Source of the DNA: Sediminicola sp.
Lineage (GTDB): Bacteria; Bacteroidota; Bacteroidia; Flavobacteriales; Flavobacteriaceae
Length of the DNA stretch: 64,000 nucleotides
Assembly: GCA_024643325.1 (NCBI GenBank)
Contig: JAHEND010000035.1
Coordinates: 124,001-188,000, forward strand
Reading direction: 5' to 3'
The notes under the pieces: model-generated
What the model was told of the DNA's origin: nothing
Seen by the model: the letters and a program-made list of their open reading frames with translations, nothing else
The model's database searches: none
Made by a program: the position numbers and the translations under genes
Shown here: piece after piece, positions 54,991-64,000 of the stretch
Layout of the letters: each line of letters begins with the position of its first letter
How positions within the stretch are numbered: position 1 is the first letter of the stretch

Positions 54991-57210
54991 ATGTATAAAT
55001 TACTTCCTATTCTAATCACTTTACTCGCTTTTAACAACTCCCACGGTCAGGAAAAAGAGATCACTAAAAAGGACAGTACACAAGTACTTTCTGAAGTAGT
55101 GGTATCTGCTCACCAATTATTTGGCAGTAAATTCAGGGCAAAAAACAGAACTGGTGCTGCTTATTATATGGACCAAGCTGAACTTCTTAAATTTAATGTT
55201 ACAGATATTAATAGGGCACTTAGGTCTGTCCCTGGTGTTTCTATCTATGAAGAAGACGGTATGGGACTTAGACCCAATATTAGTTTGAGAGGGACCTCCC
55301 CAGAACGTTCTGCCAAAATCACACTTATGGAAGACGGTGTTTTAATAGCGCCTGCACCATATAGTGCGTCTGCTGCATATTATTTCCCTACCATCGCTAG
55401 AATGCAAGCAGTAGAGATACTCAAAGGAAGTAGTCAAATACAATACGGGCCTTATACGACTGGAGGAGCTATAAATCTGGTATCAAAAGTCATTCCTCAA
55501 GAGAATAGCACACAGTTATTGGCACAATACGGAGCATTTAATTCTAAACTATTTAACCTAAGCCATGGGGCAACTAAAGATAAATGGGGTTATTTAGCAG
55601 ACTATACTAGGTATGATTCAGATGGTTTCAAAACACTTCCAAATGGGGGTAAAACAGGCTTTGACAAACAAGATTTTGTAGGGAAAATCAAATACAGTGA
55701 CCTGCTTTTAGGGGTGCCACAATCGCTTGAATTCAAATACCAGTATTCAGATGAAACTTCTAATGAAACTTATCTTGGCCTCACTGAGGATGATTTTTAT
55801 ACAGACGCTTTCCAACGTTATGTCGCATCTGAAAAAGATCAAATGAATACCCTACACAGGCAATATATGCTTACCCATACCCTAAAATTTTCTGATTATT
55901 TATCCCTGACTACCACCGCATACCAAAATGAGTTTGCCAGAAATTGGTATAAATTAGACTACCTTGAGATTGATGGTCAAAAAATGTCTCTAACGGACAT
56001 TCTTACTAATCCCGCTCAATATCCAGAGGCTTTTGATAGAATTACGGGAAGCGAAGATTCAAGAGAAGCTGATTTGTTTGTAAAAGCTAATAACAGGTCT
56101 TTTTTATCTAGTGGCGTTCAAACTAAGTTAGACATTCATTGGGATGGAGAACAAGCCTACCATGATCTGGAAATTGGCGCAAGACTCCATGAGGATCAGG
56201 AAGACAGGTTTCAATGGCTCAATGACTACAGTATAAAAAATGGCGCAATGGAATTAAACAATACCGGTACACGAGGTACAGACGCAAATAGAATCAGTGA
56301 AGCGAATGCTTTTGCAGCCTATGCGTTTTACAAATACACCTATAAAAACTTTACCCTTACCCCTGGAGTGAGGTATGAGAATATGGATCTCTCTAGGGTA
56401 GACTACGGGAAAAATGATTCGGAAAGAAACGGATCTGATCTTTCAGGAAGATCCAATAGTTTATCAGTATGGATACCCGGTGTAGGTTTTAACTATAGAC
56501 TTGATCAGGTCTCAATTTTTGGTGGAATACACAAAGGATTTGCACCTCCTGGATCTATCGAAGGTCAGAAGGCAGAAGAAAGTATTAATACGGAGCTGGG
56601 AGCCAGATTTAGCTATGCTGGTATTAATGCAGAACTCATAGGATACAGAAATGATTATAGTAACTTACTAGGAAGTGATTTTGCAGCAAGTGCTGGAACA
56701 GGAAATCTTGAACTGTTCAATGCTGGAGAAGTCTTGGTGCAAGGAATTGAATTTCTAATAAACTTAGATGTTATACGTTTTAACAACCAAAGTAGTCTTC
56801 CTGTAACCTTTGGTTATACTTTTACAGATACTGAATTTCAAAATAGCTTTGACGCAAGCAATGGTTTATGGGGAGACGTGAATATTGGAGATGAAATGCC
56901 ATACATTGCAAGAGATCAATGGCATTTAAGCATGGGATATGAAGTAAATAAATGGGAATTCAACACCCAGCTAAGACATATGGGGGCCATAAGAACCATT
57001 GCTGGCCAAGGCGATTTAGATCCATTAAATAGTGTTAAAGCAAATACCATACTAGATGCTAGTGTGCATTACAAAGTGAATAATCGTTTGAGAATTCAAT
57101 CCAATATTGTAAATGCTTTTAACAGTACTTATGCAGTATCTAGATTACCACATGGATTGAGACCTGGTCATCCTTTTGGAATTAATGTTGGTCTTAGATA
57201 TGGATTCTAA
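54991..57210 (+). CDS. TonB-dependent outer-membrane receptor, FecA-like
   Basis: Energy-coupled outer-membrane importer. Signal peptide (about 1-19), then the plug domain (about 35-165): STQVLSEVVVSA near the TonB-box position, DINRALRSVPGVSIYEEDGM, GLRPNISLRGTSPERSAKIT and VEILKGSSQIQYGPYTTGGA. A 22-strand-type barrel fills the rest and ends in Phe (INVGLRYGF). The plug resembles Fe(3+)-dicitrate receptors (FecA), so iron-chelate uptake is likely, but no FecI/R or ABC importer genes are near. Length 739 aa; no carboxypeptidase-like N-terminal domain. Confidence 0.9.
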   Translation: MYKLLPILITLLAFNNSHGQEKEITKKDSTQVLSEVVVSAHQLFGSKFRAKNRTGAAYYMDQAELLKFNVTDINRALRSVPGVSIYEEDGMGLRPNISLRGTSPERSAKITLMEDGVLIAPAPYSASAAYYFPTIARMQAVEILKGSSQIQYGPYTTGGAINLVSKVIPQENSTQLLAQYGAFNSKLFNLSHGATKDKWGYLADYTRYDSDGFKTLPNGGKTGFDKQDFVGKIKYSDLLLGVPQSLEFKYQYSDETSNETYLGLTEDDFYTDAFQRYVASEKDQMNTLHRQYMLTHTLKFSDYLSLTTTAYQNEFARNWYKLDYLEIDGQKMSLTDILTNPAQYPEAFDRITGSEDSREADLFVKANNRSFLSSGVQTKLDIHWDGEQAYHDLEIGARLHEDQEDRFQWLNDYSIKNGAMELNNTGTRGTDANRISEANAFAAYAFYKYTYKNFTLTPGVRYENMDLSRVDYGKNDSERNGSDLSGRSNSLSVWIPGVGFNYRLDQVSIFGGIHKGFAPPGSIEGQKAEESINTELGARFSYAGINAELIGYRNDYSNLLGSDFAASAGTGNLELFNAGEVLVQGIEFLINLDVIRFNNQSSLPVTFGYTFTDTEFQNSFDASNGLWGDVNIGDEMPYIARDQWHLSMGYEVNKWEFNTQLRHMGAIRTIAGQGDLDPLNSVKANTILDASVHYKVNNRLRIQSNIVNAFNSTYAVSRLPHGLRPGHPFGINVGLRYGF

Positions 57211-57248
57211 TATTACTTAAATGAGCTATTAGATTAATTATAAGTGTC

Positions 57249-58115
57249 TTAATGATATGCATTGAATAAAGTGGTGGCTTTATTATGCGCGGCTTCAAAG
57301 GCCATCCATTTTACACCATGAGCTACTTTTTTACTGGTAAAGTAAGAAAGTAGCTTTTCTGTTGGCATGTTACCAGTTAAGGCATCGGCTGCCATTGGGC
57401 AGCCACCAAAACCTTGAATAGCACCGTCAAAACGAAGACAACCCGCACCAAAAGCTGCATGAACTTTTTCATGCCAGTCTGCGGGCTTGGTATGAAAATG
57501 AGCCCCAAATTCAATAGAGCGATAGGCTGGTATTAAATGACGGTAAAGCGCAGAAATATCTTGAGATTGTGCACTACCAACTGTATCTGAGAGGGAAAGG
57601 ATTTCCACCCCCATACTAGAAAGTTTAGACACCCAATTGGCCACTATTTTTGTACTCCAAGGGTCTCCGTAGGGGTTTCCAAAACCCATAGAAAGATAGA
57701 CCACAACTTTTTTGCCTTTTTTACGGGCTAAATCTAAAATAGATTCTAAAACCATAATAGCCTCCCTGATGGTTGTATGTGTATTTCTCATTTGAAAATT
57801 TTCGGAAATCGAAAATGGAAAACCTAAATATGAGATTTCATCATGAGAACAAGCCGCTTCTGCCCCACGTAAATTAGCCACAATAGACAGTAACTTAGTA
57901 GGGGTATTGTTTAAGTCTAAGCCAGTTAAAACAGCGGCAGTATCTGACATTTGAGGAATGGCTTTAGGAGAGACAAAACTGCCAAAATCTAAGGTGTCAA
58001 AACCACAATTTAATAGAGACTGTAAATAAATAATTTTCTGATTGGTCGGAATAAAAGTCTTAATGCCTTGCATGGCATCTCTAGGGCATTCAATAATTTT
58101 AACTCCTTTTATCAT
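57249..58115 (-). CDS. hydroxymethylglutaryl-CoA lyase
   Basis: Cleaves HMG-CoA to acetoacetate and acetyl-CoA, the last step of leucine breakdown. HMGL-like TIM barrel: KIIECPRDAMQGIKTFIP carries the catalytic Arg-Asp pair (about 12-13), SLSDTVGSA, the metal His pair in FGAHFHTKP (about 200-208) and the G-loop Cys in GFGGCPMAADALTGN (about 236-250). Length 288 aa. The context (LysE exporter, pyrD) gives no pathway neighbours. A related aldolase-type activity cannot be excluded, but the Cys loop supports HMG-CoA lyase. Confidence 0.92.
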   Translation of the reverse strand: MIKGVKIIECPRDAMQGIKTFIPTNQKIIYLQSLLNCGFDTLDFGSFVSPKAIPQMSDTAAVLTGLDLNNTPTKLLSIVANLRGAEAACSHDEISYLGFPFSISENFQMRNTHTTIREAIMVLESILDLARKKGKKVVVYLSMGFGNPYGDPWSTKIVANWVSKLSSMGVEILSLSDTVGSAQSQDISALYRHLIPAYRSIEFGAHFHTKPADWHEKVHAAFGAGCLRFDGAIQGFGGCPMAADALTGNMPTEKLLSYFTSKKVAHGVKWMAFEAAHNKATTLFNAYH

Positions 58116-58147
58116 GCGACTATTTATATGCTAAAGTTACAATTAAA

Positions 58148-58774
58148 TTAAGGTAGAAAAAGAAAAATGGCAATTCCTATAAATAAGACTATCTGCAACC
58201 AATGTAGGGCAATAAAAAAAACAGCTTGTGACTTTGAAGCTGTATTTAATAGTACCGAAGACAATAAGGCTATACTAGAGAATACCATGGTAGAAATGAG
58301 TATAAATACGCCACCTAATGCAAGAAATTGCGTCCAAAAAGGCAATGATGGCATAAATAGAAAACCTGGAAAAAAAGCAATAAAAAACAAACCAACCTTT
58401 GGATTTAAAACACTCATCACAAAACCTTGTTGATATAAATCAATGGGTTTTTTATAAACCACTTCAATGACTGAAAGTGTTTTTGGTGCGCCTTGCTTGT
58501 AAAGTTTATAGGCTAGGTACACTAAATATAATGCCCCTATCATTTTAATTCCAATAAGTAGGAATGGAAAGCGACTCAAAAAAACAGCAGCGCCAAATGC
58601 ACCTAAAACAGTGTGAACAAGGCAACCACTCATCAGACCCATAATGACCCATAAGCCACTCTTAAAACCAAATCTAAGGCTCTGAAATGCGACAAAAATA
58701 TTATCTGGACCTGGTGATATTGCCAGGAAAAATACCGCAACTGAAAAAGAAATAAGTACTTGAAATTCGATCAA
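58148..58774 (-). CDS. LysE family translocator
   Basis: A six-helix amino-acid exporter of 208 aa (LysE/RhtB type). The N-terminal FFLAISPGPDNIFVAFQSLR (about 16-35, with the GPD motif) and the second-helix GLKSGL-like FGFKSGLWVIMGLMSG are diagnostic; SVLNPKVGLFFIAFFPGF (about 120-137) is the conserved NPK segment. The exported substrate is unknown. It starts 9 bases downstream of the pyrD stop, so they are probably co-transcribed. Confidence 0.92.
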   Translation of the reverse strand: MIEFQVLISFSVAVFFLAISPGPDNIFVAFQSLRFGFKSGLWVIMGLMSGCLVHTVLGAFGAAVFLSRFPFLLIGIKMIGALYLVYLAYKLYKQGAPKTLSVIEVVYKKPIDLYQQGFVMSVLNPKVGLFFIAFFPGFLFMPSLPFWTQFLALGGVFILISTMVFSSIALLSSVLLNTASKSQAVFFIALHWLQIVLFIGIAIFLFLP

Positions 58775-58783
58775 AATAAATCC

Positions 58784-59821
58784 TTAACGCTGGGCTAATA
58801 TAGCTTTATTTATATTCTTGACAAGGGCAGGTCCTTCATAAACAAAACCAGTCCAAAGCTGAACTAATGTGGCGCCTGCTTCTAATTTTTCTAAGGCGTC
58901 TTCTGCAGAATGAATACCTCCTACCCCAATAATTGGGAAAGCGTTATTACTTTTTTCTGAAAGGAAACGGATGACTTCTGTGCTTCTATTCCTGACGGGT
59001 ACACCACTTAATCCTCCAGCTTCGTTTAGTAGGGATTCCTCTGAAAGCAAACCATCTCTATTAATTGTCGTATTGGTCGCAATAACTCCGTCTATTTGGG
59101 TCTCTTTAATAATAGCTATAATATCTAATAATTGAAGTTCTGTAAGGTCTGGAGCAATTTTTAACAAAAATGGCTTAGGCTTTTGAGCGTACTTAGTGGC
59201 TAGAAGCTCATTCTCTACTTTAAGCGCTTTTAAAAGTGAAGTTAAAGGGGCTTTTTCTTGTAATTCTCTAAGTCCTGGGGTGTTTGGGGAGCTGACATTT
59301 ACCACAAAATAATCTACATGAGGCCAAAGGGCTTGTGTGCAAATAATATAATCTTCAGTGGCTTGATCGTTTGGCGTAATTTTATTTTTACCAATATTAC
59401 CGCCTATTAAAACATTGTGCTGCTTCTTTAGCGCTTTTACTGCACTGGTCACTCCAGCATTATTAAAACCCATTCTATTAATAATGGCTTGGTCTTTTTT
59501 TAGTCTAAAGAGTCTTTTTTTAGGATTTCCATCTTGCGGCTTTGGGGTAAGTGTCCCTATTTCTACAAACCCAAACCCAAAATCTGAGAGCTCATTATAG
59601 AGCAGAGCATTTTTGTCAAATCCAGCTGCTAAACCTACCGGGTTTTTGAATTTTAAACCAAAAACTTCTCTTTCTAAAGCTGGATCTTTTAGCGTATAAA
59701 CGCGTCTAATAATTGCACCAAAACCTAATTTAGACAAGTATTTAATTACAGAGAAACTGAAATAATGAACCGCTTCTGGATCGAAAAGAAACAGAAGCGG
59801 TCTAATGAAAATCTTGTACAT
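58784..59821 (-). CDS. pyrD: dihydroorotate dehydrogenase (quinone), class 2
   Basis: FMN enzyme of pyrimidine synthesis, bound to the inner membrane through its N-terminal helices ([20 protein letters not shown]). [13 protein letters not shown] (FMN/substrate, about 60-72), [10 protein letters not shown] (about 114-123), [16 protein letters not shown] with the class-2 catalytic Ser (about 173-188), TNTTINR and [15 protein letters not shown]. Length 345 aa equals the class 2 type. It lies 3 bases after yajC. Confidence 0.97.
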   Translation of the reverse strand: MYKIFIRPLLFLFDPEAVHYFSFSVIKYLSKLGFGAIIRRVYTLKDPALEREVFGLKFKNPVGLAAGFDKNALLYNELSDFGFGFVEIGTLTPKPQDGNPKKRLFRLKKDQAIINRMGFNNAGVTSAVKALKKQHNVLIGGNIGKNKITPNDQATEDYIICTQALWPHVDYFVVNVSSPNTPGLRELQEKAPLTSLLKALKVENELLATKYAQKPKPFLLKIAPDLTELQLLDIIAIIKETQIDGVIATNTTINRDGLLSEESLLNEAGGLSGVPVRNRSTEVIRFLSEKSNNAFPIIGVGGIHSAEDALEKLEAGATLVQLWTGFVYEGPALVKNINKAILAQR

Positions 59822-59824
59822 ATT

Positions 59825-60109
59825 TTATTTTGCTGGGTCTTGAAGTCTTTTTGAGAGCTCCATTGAAATAGCAGACAGGTCAAATTTAATTTTGCCAGCC
59901 ATAGTTTCAATCACACAACTAGCGTCTTTTTCATTTAAATCTACTACTTTTCCGTGCATACCACTTTTGGTAATTACTTTATCTCCCTTAGCTAAAGCAG
60001 CTGAAAATTTCTTTTCATCCTTTTGACGCTTCATTTGGGGTCTGATCATAAAAAAATAACCCACAACAATAATTAAGGCTAAAGGTAAAAATTGATTTAA
60101 TGCTTCCAT
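59825..60109 (-). CDS. yajC: preprotein translocase subunit YajC
   Basis: Single-pass inner-membrane protein that joins SecDF. One N-terminal helix (about 7-22), the conserved YFFMIRPQMKRQKD junction (about 18-31), then a small cytoplasmic beta-domain (GDKVITKSGMHGKVV). Length 94 aa is typical. It is in a cluster nusB-DUF1573-yajC-pyrD with gaps of 3-45 bases. Confidence 0.96.
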   Translation of the reverse strand: MEALNQFLPLALIIVVGYFFMIRPQMKRQKDEKKFSAALAKGDKVITKSGMHGKVVDLNEKDASCVIETMAGKIKFDLSAISMELSKRLQDPAK

Positions 60110-60134
60110 AGGATAGTAAAAATGTTAGTATTGG

Positions 60135-60605
60135 TTAATTAGACGGAATAGACGCTGCGTTTGGAGCCAAAACAAAGGCTTGAATTTTTAACAACTCACT
60201 ACCGTTGGCAGTATTGGCCTGCACATTAATTGTTTTTGTCACTTGATTTTGTCCTGAACCATTAAAATTCACTACCATTTTACCTTGCTGACCTGGTGCA
60301 ATTGGGGTGTTTTTTGGGTAATCTGGAATAGTACATCCACAGCTAGAAGTAGCGTCTGTGATAATGAGTGGAGCGTCTCCAGTATTAGTAAAAGTAAATA
60401 CCGTTTGTTGCGGTGTTCCCTGAGTAATTTGACCAAAATCATGGAAGGTTTTGTCAAAAGTCATTACCGCCATTTTATTCGCAGAAGCATCTCTTACAGC
60501 TGCAGCCTCTACATTTGCATTTTCAATTTTTTCAGTCGCTTTCTCTTTACATGAGAAGGTAATAAGTGACATTGATAAAAGTGCGATTAAGCTAATTTTT
60601 TTCAT
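60135..60605 (-). CDS. DUF1573 lipoprotein
   Basis: 156 aa; signal sequence ending in a lipobox with Cys19 (LITFSCKEK). The DUF1573 immunoglobulin-like domain follows: FDKTFHDFGQITQGTPQQTV, TNTGDAPLIITDATSSCGCT and IPDYPKNTPIAPGQQGKMVV. The SCGC pair is a family hallmark. It is periplasmic or outer-membrane anchored; function is unknown. It sits between nusB and yajC, an arrangement I recall from many Flavobacteriaceae. Confidence 0.92.
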   Translation of the reverse strand: MKKISLIALLSMSLITFSCKEKATEKIENANVEAAAVRDASANKMAVMTFDKTFHDFGQITQGTPQQTVFTFTNTGDAPLIITDATSSCGCTIPDYPKNTPIAPGQQGKMVVNFNGSGQNQVTKTINVQANTANGSELLKIQAFVLAPNAASIPSN

Positions 60606-60649
60606 GATCTGGAAAATTTAAATTTATAAAATACGAATATAAAAATTAT

Positions 60650-61597
60650 TTACAATAAACCACGTCCGACTTTCTCAAGTCTTCCTTGATCTTTAAACTC
60701 TTTTGATAGTGAATCCAATATACCATTTATAAATATACTGCTCTTGGGGGTGGAATATTCTTTGGCAATCTCTAAGTATTCATTGATAGTTACCCTAACT
60801 GGAATCGAAGGAAAAAAAAGTAATTCACAAATAGCCATTTTCAATAAAATACCGTCAATATCTGCTATTCTATCCTTATCCCATTTGGGGGTTTTGTCTG
60901 CTGTTTCTTTAGCTAAAATGTTTTCTTTAAGTGCTGTTTTAACCAGTAAATTTTGAGCAAACTCAACGTCGTCTTCTAAGATTGCTAGGCCTTTAATAAA
61001 ATCCGATCCCATTACTTTTGGTGTTAATTTTTTTAACTGCTTTAGCAGGAAAGTATTTACAATAGGCATGTCGTCTGCCCAAGTAATGGTGTGGTCTTCT
61101 AAAAAATCATACACTTTATCGTTTGGTGCTATAATCTCTTTGAATATTTTAATCAAAAAGGCCAAATCTTCTTCGTATGTATTTGCTGGGTCTTTCAAGT
61201 ACTCGGTGTAAGCATCACTCTCTATAATTTCCTTAAAGATGATTTTTACATATTCTTCATGTAAATACCAAGTATTGAGTTTTCTAGCAGCAATGGCACT
61301 ACTGATTGCTTCATTATTTTTGATCTGAGCAAGCACTAAGTTATTTGAAAACTTTGCTTTGGAAGGATCTAAATCTGCTGAGGAAGAAATATACTTTTTA
61401 GAGGATAAAAGTAAATGATCTGCAGCCCTGGCTTGAAGCTCAATAAATAGACTCAAATGAAGTAAATAAAGACTTCCCATCTTTTCCATACTGAGGCTAA
61501 GAAATTTCTTTTCCTTTTCTAAGGTGTCTTCTGTGGTTTGTGTCATAGCATACAAACCCTGCATTACTTTTACTCGAATGTGCCTCCTTGTGAGCAT
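60650..61597 (-). CDS. nusB: transcription antitermination protein NusB, long form
   Basis: Binds boxA RNA with NusE (S10) for rRNA antitermination. At 315 aa it is about twice E. coli NusB, which is normal in Bacteroidota. MLTRRHIRVKVMQGLYAMTQ opens the protein; the NusB fold is in the C-terminal half with KDRIADIDGILLKMAICELL and PVRVTINEYLEIAKEYSTPK (about 242-290), SSIFINGILDSL. The N-terminal extension is helical. It is the first gene of nusB-DUF1573-yajC-pyrD-lysE with its own promoter. Confidence 0.95.
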   Translation of the reverse strand: MLTRRHIRVKVMQGLYAMTQTTEDTLEKEKKFLSLSMEKMGSLYLLHLSLFIELQARAADHLLLSSKKYISSSADLDPSKAKFSNNLVLAQIKNNEAISSAIAARKLNTWYLHEEYVKIIFKEIIESDAYTEYLKDPANTYEEDLAFLIKIFKEIIAPNDKVYDFLEDHTITWADDMPIVNTFLLKQLKKLTPKVMGSDFIKGLAILEDDVEFAQNLLVKTALKENILAKETADKTPKWDKDRIADIDGILLKMAICELLFFPSIPVRVTINEYLEIAKEYSTPKSSIFINGILDSLSKEFKDQGRLEKVGRGLL

Positions 61598-61632
61598 GAT
61601 AAAGAACTTTTTTAATGAATAAAACTCGCAGG

Positions 61633-61661
61633 CAAAAATACTACTTATTTATAGATGGCAA
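61633..61661 (-). promoter_or_regulatory. promoter of the nusB cluster
   Basis: On the minus strand TTG (61661-61659), 18 bases, TATTTTTG (61640-61633), 35 bases before the nusB ATG. A good -33/-7 pair. Confidence 0.68.
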
Positions 61662-61718
61662 ACCCTTATTAGATAATATTATTCGCTTAATTCTCTGCTT
61701 TATAAATTTCATAAACCT

Positions 61719-61726
61719 TATATTTG
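61719..61726 (+). promoter_or_regulatory. -7 box of the ABC exporter gene
   Basis: TATATTTG, 32 bases before ATG 61759. There is no -33 TTG at normal spacing. Confidence 0.55.
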
Positions 61727-61758
61727 TTTGGCTTAAATTGAAGTCCTAATACTCAGGC

Positions 61759-63534
61759 ATGAAGGAACTGCGTCACCTCAATAAATACTTTAAAAAATAT
61801 AAGTTAAAACTACTATTAGGTATTTTAATTACTATTGTCGCAAGGGTTTTTTCTCTGATTATGCCTCCTTTTATCAATAAATCTGTTCAAGCGGTAGAGC
61901 AATATCTCTCTGTGAGCAATGCAGATGAGAGTCTTGTCAAAGGCGTTTTGCTAGAATATATTCTCATTATTATTGGTGCCGCCTTACTCTCCGGTTTTTT
62001 TACTTTTTTAATGCGTCAAACGATTATAAATATTTCCAGATACATAGAAAGAGATCTTAAAAATGAAATATTTGACCACTATCAGAAGTTACATTTAGCT
62101 TTCTACAAGAACAACCGTACTGGAGATCTCATGAACAGAATTAGCGAAGATGTTGGTCAAGTGAGAATGTATGCTGGCCCTGCAATCATGTATGGTATTC
62201 AAACACTGACTCTTTTCGGATGTGTTATTCCACTAATGTTTATTAAAGCTCCAACACTAGCTGCTTATACCCTACTCCCATTACCATTTTTGTCTGTACT
62301 TATCTATAAAATAAGTAAGGTCATTCACAAAAAGAGTACAGCCGTTCAGAGCTTTCTCTCTACATTATCAACATTTACACAAGAGCGTTTTTCTGGAATA
62401 TCGGTCATAAAAGCTTATGGCTTGGAGGAGAGCAACAACAATGAATTGGCCGAATTAGCCAATACAGGAAGACAAAAAAGTTTAGACCTCGCTAAAGTAA
62501 ATGCCTGGTTCTTTCCCCTAATGATCTTAATGATCGGGGTGAGTAATTTGTTTGTCATATATATAGGTGGCAAGCAGTATATCAGTGGCGAAATAAGTTC
62601 CATTGGATTGATTCTTGAATTTATTATCTATGTCAATATGCTCACTTGGCCGGTAGCTATAGTAGGCTGGCTCACCTCTATTATACAACAAGCTGAAGCC
62701 TCACAGGCTAGAATCAATGAATTTCTAAAAACCAAACCAGCCATAGTAGATTCGTCAAAAGGCCCTATGGAAATTGAGGGGAATATTCAATTCGACAAAG
62801 TATGTTTCACTTATCCAGACACTGGAATTAAAGCCATCCAAGAATTATCATTTGAAGTGAAACAAGGCCAAACTGTGGCTATCTTAGGAAAGACTGGTTC
62901 TGGTAAATCTACCGTTCTTGAATTAATCAGTAGGATGTATGACATAGATAGTGGCAAACTCACTATTGACGGTGTTCCCATAAAAAAAGTACCACTTTCC
63001 GCTCTCAGAAATGCAATAGGTGCAGTTCCACAAGACGCTTTTCTATTTTCAGAAACCATTGCTAACAATATTGCTTTTGGGAAAGAAAATGCCTCCCAAT
63101 CAGATATTATAGCAGCAGCAAAAAAAGCTATTGTTCACGACAACATCACAGCATTCTCTAAAGGCTATGAGACTATTTTAGGAGAAAGAGGCATTACCCT
63201 AAGTGGTGGTCAAAAACAAAGGGTTTCTATTGCTAGAGCGCTCATAAAAAACCCTAAAGTGTATCTTTTTGACGACTGTTTGTCTGCTGTAGACACCGAA
63301 ACAGAGGAAGCCATATTAAATGAGCTTAAAAAAGCCGCTACCCACAAAACTACCATTATAGTGAGTCACAGGGTTTCCGCAGCTAAAAATGCAGACAAAA
63401 TAATCGTTTTAGAAGATGGTAAAAAAATTCAAGAGGGTACCCATGCAGAATTAATTACTTTAAATGGTTATTACAAAGCACTTTATGAAGGTCAATCTAC
63501 CCATAAAGAAAACCCAAAAAATGTTGTAACATAA
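61759..63534 (+). CDS. ABC exporter, fused permease and ATPase (MsbA/MdlB-like)
   Basis: 591 aa: six-helix ABC transmembrane domain (about 15-320), then the ATPase. GKTGSGKSTVLELIS (Walker A, about 376-390), Q-loop VPQDAFLFSETI, signature LSGGQKQRVSIARAL (about 487-501), Walker B VYLFDDCLSAVDTETE, H-loop VSHR. In Walker B the catalytic Glu position is Asp (FDD instead of LDE), as in the degenerate half of heterodimeric exporters. No partner half is visible before the window ends. Lipid or drug export is possible; substrate unknown. Divergent from nusB. Confidence 0.92.
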   Translation: MKELRHLNKYFKKYKLKLLLGILITIVARVFSLIMPPFINKSVQAVEQYLSVSNADESLVKGVLLEYILIIIGAALLSGFFTFLMRQTIINISRYIERDLKNEIFDHYQKLHLAFYKNNRTGDLMNRISEDVGQVRMYAGPAIMYGIQTLTLFGCVIPLMFIKAPTLAAYTLLPLPFLSVLIYKISKVIHKKSTAVQSFLSTLSTFTQERFSGISVIKAYGLEESNNNELAELANTGRQKSLDLAKVNAWFFPLMILMIGVSNLFVIYIGGKQYISGEISSIGLILEFIIYVNMLTWPVAIVGWLTSIIQQAEASQARINEFLKTKPAIVDSSKGPMEIEGNIQFDKVCFTYPDTGIKAIQELSFEVKQGQTVAILGKTGSGKSTVLELISRMYDIDSGKLTIDGVPIKKVPLSALRNAIGAVPQDAFLFSETIANNIAFGKENASQSDIIAAAKKAIVHDNITAFSKGYETILGERGITLSGGQKQRVSIARALIKNPKVYLFDDCLSAVDTETEEAILNELKKAATHKTTIIVSHRVSAAKNADKIIVLEDGKKIQEGTHAELITLNGYYKALYEGQSTHKENPKNVVT

Positions 63535-63586
63535 ACATTTTTTTTTCAATTTTGAAGAGAACAATGCACTTGCAAAAACAGAACAG

Positions 63587-63985
63587 ATGTACGCAAAAGA
63601 ATCCATGGAACAAGAAGAGATACACTCAAAGGTTTTAAGAGCTGGAAGGAGAACTTATTTTTTTGATGTAAGAGGCACTAAAGCCGGCGATTACTATTTA
63701 ACAATAACAGAGAGTAAGAAATTTACGCACGACGACGGATCTTTCCATTACAAGAAGCACAAGATTTATTTGTATAAAGAAGACTTTACAGCATTTAAAG
63801 AAATTATGGACGAAATGATGGATTTCATCATTGACAACAAAGGTTCTGAGGTGATCTCTGAAAGACACCAATCAGATTTTAAAAAAGAATCCTTTGAAGA
63901 TATTGTTTCAGAAGATGCAGAGGAAAAGCCTATTGAAGACACACCAACTTCTTCCTTTACAGAGGTGGATTTTGACGATATTTAA
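63587..63985 (+). CDS. PUR family DNA/RNA-binding protein (DUF3276)
   Basis: A single PUR repeat protein (132 aa) of the Bacteroidota DUF3276 family that binds single-stranded nucleic acid. Core: HSKVLRAGRRTYFFDVRGTK, GDYYLTITESKKF, and FHYKKHKIYLYKEDFTAFKE, a beta-sheet plus helix (about 12-85), followed by an acidic tail. ATG 63587; a second ATG at 63605 (MEQEEIHSK) is as likely. It follows the ABC exporter by 52 bases. Confidence 0.92.
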   Translation: MYAKESMEQEEIHSKVLRAGRRTYFFDVRGTKAGDYYLTITESKKFTHDDGSFHYKKHKIYLYKEDFTAFKEIMDEMMDFIIDNKGSEVISERHQSDFKKESFEDIVSEDAEEKPIEDTPTSSFTEVDFDDI

Positions 63986-64000
63986 TTTTCAACAATAATT

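Overview
This 64 kb window looks like a core chromosomal segment of a member of the family Flavobacteriaceae (Bacteroidota). The evidence is AT-rich DNA, Bacteroidota-type -7 boxes (TAnnTTTG) with almost no Shine-Dalgarno signal, and lineage-typical families: DUF5606, DUF2795, DUF3276/PUR, DUF4105, long SecA, long NusB and propeller-amidohydrolase fusions. Genus cannot be told from the sequence alone. I see no rRNA, tRNA, CRISPR array, prophage, integrase or insertion sequence. About 95% of the window is coding, and no gap between genes exceeds 300 bases.

Layout. 1-4.0 kb: end of an outer-membrane-type protein, an LD-carboxypeptidase and recQ. 4.1-7.8 kb: a tight envelope operon, kdsD-tatC-CMD protein-lptB, facing pssA. 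7.9-12.2 kb: DUF4105 protein, ABC-F ATPase, an apparently gutted methyltransferase, cobalamin adenosyltransferase and DUF2795 protein. 12.4-20.1 kb: secA, a secreted amidohydrolase, then msrA-galM-meaB. 20.2-24.5 kb: a convergent module for lipid-linked sugar transfer (GtrB-like GT2, flippase-like membrane protein, ArnT-like GT39, PAP2 phosphatase). 24.6-33.1 kb: MATE exporter, mazG, SGNH hydrolase, GH20 hexosaminidase lipoprotein and a 1167-residue propeller-amidohydrolase. 33.2-38.1 kb: DUF5606-def-ruvX, dapD, a small membrane protein and two glycosyltransferases. 38.1-47.8 kb: tsaC-cca-ctaA-pRiA4b ORF-3 protein, nucleoid-associated protein, an unrecognised protein with kinase-like motifs, an ABC ATPase/permease pair and uvrB. 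47.9-57.2 kb: M20 hydrolase, DUF1456, sucC, lysA, secreted thioredoxin, guaB and a FecA-like TonB receptor. 57.2-64 kb: HMG-CoA lyase, LysE exporter, pyrD, yajC, DUF1573, nusB, then divergently an ABC exporter and a PUR-family protein.

Most genes are housekeeping or envelope functions: LPS (kdsD, lptB), protein export (secA, tatC, yajC), DAP/lysine (dapD, lysA), nucleotide synthesis (guaB, pyrD), RNA and translation (tsaC, cca, def, nusB), and repair (recQ, ruvX, uvrB). No clear new defence or mobile system is present. The most rewarding oddities are the kinase-motif protein (42882-43961), the methyltransferase remnant (10924-11349), RecQ without most of its zinc cysteines, the lipid-linked sugar module, several unusually long or repeated hairpins, and promoters whose -7 box overlaps or abuts the start codon. 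That last pattern exposes false TTG starts and points to leaderless mRNAs.
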